Assembly: GCF_000003605.2 (NCBI RefSeq)
Contig: NW_003105102.1
Location: forward strand, 627,203-643,206
Length of the DNA: 16,004 nt
Source: Saccoglossus kowalevskii
Lineage: Eukaryota; Hemichordata; Enteropneusta; Harrimaniidae
Reading direction: 5' to 3'
In this document: positions 9,703 to 16,004 of the stretch, in pieces
Layout of the letters: every line of letters begins with the position of its first letter
Numbering within the stretch: position 1 is the first letter of the stretch
Made by a program: the position numbers and the translations under genes
Notes under the pieces: generated by a model
Databases searched by the model: none
Told to the model about the DNA's origin: nothing
Seen by the model: the letters and a program-made list of their open reading frames with translations, nothing else

Positions 9703-10529
9703 TTAAAGTGACAAAAACAAGTATCATGGCTGTCTCGATCTTGCAGACCATTTCCATCTGAGGTCTGATGTCATAAAGTAGACAGAAATATAATAACATT
9801 AATAACTAATTAAAACTGTATTTATATAAATATATTATATATACAACTTACAATAAATTTAAAAAAAAAACATTAATATGAAATGTTGCATTTCTACTTT
9901 TGTGAGGTACCATTCCCCGACAAATATATACACAATTAAATTAAGCAGGTGTGTTATGGGAAATATGATGTTAAGCTGTTCTCTTAAATTGTTTGTCTTA
10001 AATAAGAGTTAAAGCAGGATATCTACTTTTAATATATCATATTTTTTAACTTTTATACCTATCTAGAGTGAGAATGCAACTTTAAAATTCAACAGTCAAG
10101 TATTTATACGTTCAAGTTCAATATAACAATATGTATATATTTCAATACTGATACGCAGCTATGAAATGATCTGCGTAAATTACTACGCACTGACTAATGC
10201 GTTTACTCAGACGTAGTTAGTGTTCGAGTTAATCCATCAGCAAGGCAAAGACGCCAAAACTCATGCCAACCTGGCAAAACAAAAGCAAATAAATACCATA
10301 ATGGTGCTGTGACAACATTTCCTGTATTCTGTGTCCAGAAATCTAATTTAAATAATTAGTTTATGAATTGGTTAGGAATAAAATACTGTAAAACCATTTA
10401 TTTTAACTGACATTTAATTTCACTATTTTGATGTTTTGAGCATATTCACTGTGTTTTAATATCATATTTGTCAAGGAAACAATAAGTTGAGTTATTTTTC
10501 GAATTTTGATAATTCTTGAGTTTCCATTG
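9703..10529. other. intergenic downstream of the ACK1 gene
   Basis: AT-rich with no gene. A single end related to the MITE at 9511, starting TACTGTAAAACCATTTATTT at 10384, runs to about 10430 without a visible partner end. Confidence 0.5.
10384..10430 (+). mobile_element. solo end of the 9511-type MITE
   Basis: The sequence shares TACTGTAAAA, then TTTATTTTA(G/A)CTG and (A)TTAATTTC with the left end of the element at 9511. No inverted partner is found within several hundred bases, so it is a truncated copy or a related family. Confidence 0.4.
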
Positions 10530-10535
10530 TTTATT
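10530..10535 (-). promoter_or_regulatory. candidate poly(A) signal for the ACK1 gene
   Basis: TTTATT on the plus strand reads AATAAA on the minus strand, about 166 bases after the TGA at 10701-10703. It is the first AATAAA or ATTAAA after the stop; another is at 10397-10402. Confidence 0.45.
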
Positions 10536-10700
10536 AGACACAACTGATAGAATCAGATATTGTTAAAATGCATAAAAAATAATTAAGCAAGAACATAAAA
10601 CCATGATAGCATTGGCAGTTTCATATTCTAGATGAAGTAATACCAAATGCTACTCTATTTTCAACTAAACTTTAACTTTTGTCCCCTGATTTAACAGCTA

Positions 10701-13621
10701 TCACTGTGTATACTCGTCCATCAGGACTGAACCAGCCAGCTCAAGATTCCAATCAAACGTTTTCAATAATTTTTCACATTTTTCCCTCGAAGCAAGACCT
10801 AATCTAAAAAGTTGTTCTGTTTTTAAGTAGTTGACAGCTCTATGAATGTTCCACATGTTCCTATCTAAGGCAGTATGGCACTCATCCAAGGTCACTCCAT
10901 GTACTTGCTGCTGTACAAGATAAACCTGTTCACGTGGCGATGTCTGTACATCTTTCATGTGTTCTTGTCTGTGGGTATCATCATCAAAACGACTCCAGTC
11001 AGACAAATCTTCATGCGGCACAATAGGTTTTAAAAGTGTTAGATCCAGAGCAGAAAATGAATGGACGTCTGTATCTTTCTTATCTATGTGCTTGAGCAAG
11101 GGATTTGAAAGCAGTGGATTGTGGGTACCAATGTCTGTTGTCTTAAGCTGAGTGCCATCTCTCATAATGGGTTTGATTTGAGCAGTGTTAGGTGGGAGTG
11201 GAGGTGTCAGATTGGTCGGTGACCTTGGTGGGCTAGGAATGTTCTGGAAATCTTCTGAGGCCTCTTTGTTCCAGTCTTCTGATGTGTACCGTTTAGCAGG
11301 AATGAGGAAGTAATGGGTGCTACTAATTTTTTTGCCATCCAACATAATCGGGAATATGCAAGGCTTTTGTTCATCATCTGGAGTGGCCGATTTTTGAGAA
11401 GACTGAGACAGTGGTTGCCTTGGAGGTATGGCAGGGGGCATAAGTTCTTGAGTCAGATCAGTTAGTGAGAATGGATTATGTGGCATGGTTTTTACTAATG
11501 GTGATATCGATGGTGTTGATACTGCTGAGCTCCTTTGATGTGTTGGATCTGATCTGTAATCTTCTCTCGGCCGATGTCGACGCATATTGCCACCTCGACT
11601 GAGCGGCACTCTGGGTGGTAGCTTTGGTCTTTCAGATGCATCCTGCTCCTCAGAATCACTAAATTCAATCAAATTAGGCCCATCATCCACAGGTTGTTTG
11701 TTTTTCTTTTTTTTTCTTGGAAACTCCATCCACTCAAAGTTCTCTCTCCATTCTTCTCTATCTTTGTGCGGGGCTGCTCTGGCAACTGCTGCAAAATCAG
11801 GTCCTTTATTTTCAGATTTACGATCCTTTACGGCTACTGGAGGCCTTGTTGGCTTAGATTGCGGACGTATCAAGGGTGCAGTATCGCAGGTTGTGTATTC
11901 GTCATGATTTGGTGGTGCATTTGACTGTGCCACAATATATTGTTTTGCCTCCTCTGTTTTAGGTTCAAAGTTGAGTTTAGTTATCGACTCAGATAGTTTT
12001 TCATAATCACTTTCACTTACAACTAACTGTTGCTGAGCCTGCTGTGGCTGTAACTTTAATTGCCCCTTGGGTTTAGAGTCTGAAGTTTTTGATTTATGCT
12101 GGAAATCTTTGCCATTCGTAGATCTCACTGGTGCATGCTGGGAAGTGGAGGTGCTCATCTTAATACTTTTAGGAGATTTCTCTTTCACATTTTTTGGGTC
12201 TACTTTTTGCGGCTTTAACACCTCTTCATGAAAATCTGAAACAGTTGATTTATCTCTTGATGCAATTGGTAAAGTCTTTTCTGATGTGGTTAAGTTTTTC
12301 ATTTTGGTTCTTGTATCACCATCATGATTGCTTTTGTCAATGCCACTATTCTTAGGAATAGCACCGCTTGATGCGCGATTAATAACAACATTGTCACTTT
12401 CACCAACTGACTGCTGTGTTGAATTATTTTTTGTTTGCACCTTTTTAACCTTTTCCGATTTCTTTTTCTTTTTAGTCGTCGTCTGTTCGAGTGCATATGG
12501 CAAAACTTGCTGACTAGCAGGCGTAGGACTGAATGTAACCCATGATTTATTTGCTGATTTTTCATCCTGTGATGAAGATTTAACATGTGGAGGTCGTTCC
12601 TTGGAAACTTGGGCATATAGACGCGTGGGAATTGCCGGTCCTACTGATGGCACACCACCGAGTTTATCAATTGAAAGAGCTTCCACGCTCACATCATCAT
12701 AAACAGTTTTGTGTTGGAATGTAGTTTTTGGTTTATTATCGTGTATGTCATCTCCATACAAGTAGGTAGATGATCCTACCTCTGCTTCATTTTGTGGTGA
12801 AGCCACATCGTCATAACAGGATTTCAGTTTTGTGTCTGGTTTTGTATCATTAAAAGGATTTGTATGAGGTTTGTTTGTTGTTCCTGTCACCTTACTTTGT
12901 GGCAAAGTGTCAGGAGAAGCAACATCATCATATCGTCTTGTCGGTGGCTGGAAAGCTGCCATGACTCGATTCTGATCATATAACCTTTGTGGCTCTACAA
13001 CAGCCTTTGATGATGTCGTCTCTATGGGAACATCACTATAAAATGCTGCAACAGGCAATGCTTTCAATTCTTCTTCATTCACTTGGTCATAGTGTCTTGC
13101 ATCAGACAAGAGTTTTGTTTCATATTGAGAGTCCTCAGACACTTTATCGTAACAGCGTGTCTGATCATTGTTCATTTCTTCTTCAAGAGGAGCGTAGATA
13201 TTTCTTGGTCTTGCTGATACTGTATCTTCTTCTGTGATTATACTGCTATAATACCTTCCAGATCTTTTACATTCAGGAGCTAGGGGGCTTGGTAAGACTT
13301 TCGGAGGACTTGCCTGGTCCTCAATAACAGATTGTCCACTTGATACATTATTATCTATTGGCACTTGAGCATCACTGCTGTCAAACAAGTCAATAAGTAC
13401 CTCCGACTTCACTTCACTTTCAATTTCAGACTTCTCTTCCAGTACATCTTGTTTTAAAGAATCATGAATACCTTGGACGTAAAAGACTGATGACCCCACT
13501 CGTATTCCCTCTCGCGATGGTGAATCCGGGCTTCCTATCGTATTAGCTCGTTTTACTGCGTTATCTGCATTCGTTTTCCTACAGCTATCTTCTCCATGAA
13601 GAGTTCTTGAACTTGATGGCA
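10701..13621 (-). CDS. TNK2: ACK1 terminal exon: disordered tail, Mig6-like motif, UBA
   Basis: The acceptor ATTTACAG ends at 13622. The exon opens with two bases of a split Val codon and runs 973 residues to TGA. Residues (split Val as 1): clathrin-box-like LIDLF 76-80 and LIEFSD 651-656; seven YxxV tyrosine motifs at Y158, Y178, Y195, Y231, Y270, Y308 and Y336; NPF at 255-257 and 716-718, EH-domain ligands; Lys-rich tracts 384-398 and 635-642; Gln-rich 524-532; SH3 ligands LPPRVP 668-673 and IPPRQP 732-737; Mig6/EBD-like [11 protein letters not shown] and STHYFLIP 755-775; two UBA-like units from about 907 and 941 to the end. Such a tail links the kinase to endocytic adaptors, EGFR and ubiquitin. 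Confidence 0.9.
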
Positions 13622-14997
13622 CTGTAAATAAAATGCCATTATTTTTAAAGCAACTATACCATATTTATCTATTATCTCATCTGTATGACTTCTCTCAGGA
13701 AGTTTTACCAGACTGATATCACCATTATCATCGCTATTATCTACTATACCATATTTATCTATTACCTCACCTGTATGACTTCTTTCAGAAAGTTTTACCA
13801 GACTGATATCACCATTATCATTGCTATTATCTACTATACCATATTTATCTATTATCTCACCTGTATGACTTCTCTCAGGAAGTTTTACCAGACTGATATC
13901 ACCATTATCATTGCTATTATCTACTATACCATATTTATCTATTATCTCATCTGTATGACTTCTCTCAGGAAGTTTTACCAGACTGATATCACCATTATCA
14001 TCGCTATTATCTACTATACCATATTTATCTATTACCTCACCTGTATGACTTCTCTCAGGAAGTTTTACCAGACTGATATCACCATTATCATTGCTATTAT
14101 CTACTATACCATATTTATCCAATGGTATCATTGGGTTTTCTAGGTACATTCTGAAAATAATTGAACCATACAAGAATATTACAAAGATATTGAGTAGTGA
14201 TTAAAAAAAAAAAGAATTCCATAAATTATTTATTTCTGTAACAGCGTTCCAAACGGGAAAATTGCTAACCACCGGATGTGTCAAACAGTTTTTTTAGGAA
14301 CACTTACTCATCGATGCGGTCTGCAAATCCCCAGGAATTGCCGGCAATATCTCCATGTCCAGTGTGAATAAAACTATGCTTCAAAGGTCGACTAATATCG
14401 TTAGGTTTTAAACTGCCTTCTGACGATACAACAGCGTTACGAGGAAACTGACCAATCTGTCGAGTACGTCTGTTCTGTCCTCTCCACCAATAGTTGTCAG
14501 CCCTATCATAAGGAGCAAGGTAAAATGATAATGAACATTTTCCCTGACAAAATTGTGATAAATTTCACATTTTGTGTAATTTTCTCAAATTGCTTTTTGG
14601 ACCCAATGGATAATTAAATTATTGGTTTAAAGAGAATAAATGTTGAAGTATCTGGGACATTTGTACAGGGCTATTATGTACCATATTTGTTCTATTAGCG
14701 ACACATGTATTTATGTGAGTGACAGATGTGTTTATGATTATGGTAAGTCATATTTTAATAATCGAAGATATAATAAATTCAATTGTTTGTTTTTTACATG
14801 TGCTTATAGTAGAGATACACTTATTGTAGCCTAAGACAGTGGGTACAGCCATTCTCTGGCTCCAATATGAGTTCCGAGTGAGTGTACATGTGCAGCACCT
14901 ACCTCCCTTCAATGACTGTCAAAACATCGCCCTCTTTGATTTGTAGTTTATCTTGTTCATCAAAATTACTCAATGCTTTCATATCTGGTGGCTGAAT
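10701..14997 (-). CDS. TNK2: Activated CDC42 kinase (ACK1/TNK2 family), 3' part, 4 exons
   Basis: ACK1 is a cytoplasmic non-receptor tyrosine kinase that binds GTP-bound Cdc42 and acts in receptor (EGFR) trafficking and clathrin-linked endocytosis. Visible in order: SH3 domain split over two exons (VIEGR, NYWWRG, FPRN), CRIB motif [16 protein letters not shown], the conserved WGF-DRIDE then YLENPM segment, a long low-complexity tail with Mig6-like [11 protein letters not shown] and STHYFLIP, and UBA helices at the C-terminus. This order is diagnostic of ACK1. The phases of all four exons agree (2, 2, 1). Kinase and SAM-like regions are not in the window; a kinase-containing upstream part is expected past 16004. 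The exon 3 end is uncertain because of a 90-bp repeat. Coordinates give the span from the first visible exon to the stop. Confidence 0.9.
13654..14119 (-). repeat. 90-bp tandem repeat, 5 copies plus a 16-base partial
   Basis: Units start at 13654, 13744, 13834, 13924 and 14014, with a partial from 14104. Only five sites vary, all by transitions. The units at 13654 and 13924 are identical, and those at 13744 and 14014 differ at two bases, giving a 270-bp higher-order period. The sense strand of the ACK1 gene reads the unit as 30 residues without a stop. The opposite strand is also open, a consequence of the repeat and not a separate gene. Confidence 0.97.
13660..14150 (-). CDS. TNK2: ACK1 exon C: YLENPM segment, uncertain 3' end in repeats
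   Basis: The acceptor TTTTCAG ends at 14151. The exon completes the Glu codon and reads [14 protein letters not shown], matching the conserved ELYLGNPM-type stretch after CRIB in ACK1 proteins. The frame then stays open through five 30-residue repeats beginning DKYGIVDNS, with [15 protein letters not shown] inside. Possible donors, all in phase 1 and compatible with exon D: TATG|GTATAG with exon ends 14110, 14020, 13930, 13840, 13750 and 13660, and ACAG|GTGAGR with exon end 14041 and in two further units. Using 13660 leaves a 38-base intron, shorter than usual for animals. Using 14110 or 14041 gives a normal intron. The start is firm; the end coordinate is the maximal form. Confidence 0.6.
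14308..14502 (-). CDS. TNK2: ACK1 exon B: second half of SH3 and CRIB motif
   Basis: The acceptor TGATAG ends at 14503. The exon completes the split Arg codon and reads [12 protein letters not shown], then [10 protein letters not shown], ending the SH3 with its WW and FPRN ligand-binding residues. It then carries [16 protein letters not shown], matching the CRIB pattern I-S-x-P-x4-F-x-H-x-x-H that binds Cdc42-GTP, and WGFADRIDE. The donor is GTAAGTG at 14307-14301. The exon is 195 bases and ends in phase 2. Confidence 0.92.
14903..14997 (-). CDS. TNK2: ACK1 exon A: first half of SH3
   Basis: The acceptor CTGTCAG ends at 14998. The 95-base exon reads [17 protein letters not shown] and then [14 protein letters not shown] plus two bases of an Arg codon, ending at a GTAGGT donor (14902-14897). 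It covers the ALxxF, acidic RT-loop and VIEGR parts of the SH3 domain. A second AG six bases inside (after ATTCAG) could also serve as acceptor and would drop two residues. The intron upstream runs past the window edge; the intron downstream is 400 bases. Confidence 0.85.
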
Positions 14998-15615
14998 CTG
15001 ACAGTGTGATAGAGATACGGAGTTACACACAATAGTACAAGTACAATAGATCTTAGCTGAAAACAGAATCCATAATGATTGAGGTTGAAGGCACTTTTTT
15101 GTCTAAAAATTGGCATTCCTCGCCCAAATACTTCTAAAATGGCCAATAATCTAAAAATTTGAAGTCAAAAAACTTGACTAGGTGATGAAAATGTGTGGGG
15201 GGGGGGGGGTCCTAAACAGTGGAACAAACAAGTATTTCTTATCTTATCTATTGGAGTACCCCTCTGGGTTTTACATGTAGCCCCTTAGTTCTATTCTTCT
15301 CATCATTGAGTCCACTGTTCTTTTACATATAGCAGTAGGAAGAATTATTTGAGACAGGAAAAATAAGTCTTTTTACTATCTCACTCCTAACAAGATCATA
15401 GTGTCCGTGTCTATGGTTAATTGGTATAGTAGGCATTTCATACAAGAACAAAATGCTTCTCAGTGAGTTTATAAAAAGTCCAATTAGAACTGGGAACCGA
15501 TGTGTCTTCTAAGCTGATATGATGTGACAGTGGTGCACACACATTGGCTGTAAAACAACCACGACAGTTGATAGTGATCTTGTAAAACATCTTACTAAAA
15601 TTATGGAATTTAGTT
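14998..15615 (-). other. ACK1 intron sequence, no exon seen
   Basis: Presumed intron upstream of exon A. It holds a 13-G run at 15197-15209, a likely length-variable and error-prone site. I found no segment resembling the ACK1 kinase domain on the minus strand here. Confidence 0.5.
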
Positions 15616-15735
15616 ACTGTACTTTCCCGAACATAAGCTCCTCCTCGAGTATAAGCCCACCCCTCTGTTTTAGACATTTAACAAGTTGAGGGCATCCCCG
15701 AGTATAGGCCCGGGGTGTTTTTTCCCCGAGCGTCG
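15616..15735. mobile_element. GC-richer repeat fragment with CCGA-TATAAGC motifs
   Basis: Begins near TACTGTACTTTCCCGAACAT and contains direct copies CGAGTATAAGCCCACCCC and CGAGTATAGGCCCGGGG about 45 bases apart, ending near CCCCGAGCG. Composition is unlike the AT-rich surroundings. It resembles dispersed repeats seen in several marine invertebrates, but I cannot name the family. Confidence 0.4.
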
Positions 15736-15747
15736 ACGACATTTATT

Positions 15748-16004
15748 AAACAAGCAGCCTGTCAGCTGAAATAGCTCCGCTGTTAGCAATGCACATTTCA
15801 ATTAAGAACTGAAGATATCCTTAGAAAATGAACAATATGTATAATATCAAAGCAATCGGATTTGCTGTTTTTAACAAGAAGTCGAAAATATCACTTTTTA
15901 TCAAAAATGACAAAAATATTCATCAAAATTAGGGAATTAAAGATATCATCATGAAATGAACAAATCTGAGAGAGGTCCACAAGTTGTAACTATATATGTA
16001 ATAT
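15748..16004 (-). mobile_element. inverted second copy of the 3394-type element, cut by the window edge
   Basis: From AACAAGCAGCC at 15748, the sequence is the reverse complement of the right end of the element at 3394-4233: TAGCTCCGCTGTTAGCAATG, then CACATTTCAATTAAGAACTG, then core-unit sequence (GAAGTCGAAAATATCACTTT, ACAAATCTGAGAGAGG). The terminal CAGCC/GGCTG hairpin is altered in this copy. It lies in the presumed ACK1 intron. Confidence 0.75.

Noticed and set aside
10218-10232. tRNA B-box-like GTTCGAGTTAATCC
   Set aside because: Final B-box base does not fit and no A box or acceptor stem is found at the right distance.
11587-11924. Plus-strand frames of 106 and 76 codons
   Set aside because: Antisense to the Lys/Pro-rich part of the ACK1 tail; no recognisable protein.
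12299-12616. 105-codon minus-strand frame rich in Lys/Arg/His
   Set aside because: It lies inside the ACK1 terminal exon in another frame over Lys-rich codons; shadow.
13685-14143. 152-codon plus-strand frame with a period-30 hydrophobic repeat
   Set aside because: It is the antisense of the 90-bp ACK1 repeat. It is open only because the unit has no stop in that frame, and it has no independent support.
13553-14173. Separate 206-residue minus-strand protein made of DKYGIVDNS repeats
   Set aside because: Its first part is preceded by an intron acceptor at 14151 and its last part reads through the donor and acceptor next to the ACK1 terminal exon in the wrong frame. It is an exon of the ACK1 gene, not a gene of its own.
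15438-15677. 79-codon minus-strand frame as an ACK1 upstream exon
   Set aside because: No similarity to kinase or SH3 sequence, no good splice sites, and it overlaps a dispersed repeat.

Overview
The window is eukaryotic, AT-rich and intron-containing. It comes from an invertebrate animal, most likely a marine bilaterian; the repeat types suggest a mollusc or related lophotrochozoan, but this is inference. The main gene is the 3' half of an activated CDC42 kinase (ACK1/TNK2 family) on the minus strand, between 14997 and 10701. Four exons are visible: two split an SH3 domain and a CRIB (Cdc42-binding) motif, a third small exon carries the conserved YLxNPM segment, and one 2.9-kb terminal exon encodes the long disordered tail with clathrin-box-like, NPF, SH3-ligand, Mig6-homology and UBA segments. 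The kinase domain should lie beyond the right edge.

The left edge (1-428, plus strand) holds the apparent 3' end of a second gene. It has the C-terminal half of an EGF-like domain ending at a consensus donor, then a short phase-matched last exon with a stop codon and a poly(A) signal. Both the EGF exon end and its donor are duplicated in tandem.

The space between the genes (about 430-10530) has no gene I can support. It holds repeats: a 10-bp minisatellite (2231-2390), a MITE-like inverted-repeat element (2794-2932), a hairpin-ended element with a core array of about 155-bp repeats (3394-4233; a second, inverted copy starts at 15748), a MITE with an 8-bp target duplication (4510-4650), a 36-copy 20-bp minisatellite (8531-9242) and another inverted-repeat element (9511-9702).

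The most unusual structure is a 90-bp tandem repeat (five copies plus a partial, 13654-14119) at the 3' boundary of the small ACK1 exon. Each copy repeats a candidate splice donor in the same phase, and the frame stays open throughout. The array could therefore be a coding 30-residue repeat, an intronic minisatellite, or a ladder of alternative donors. Together with the EGF exon, the window contains two independent tandem duplications of an exon-intron boundary.
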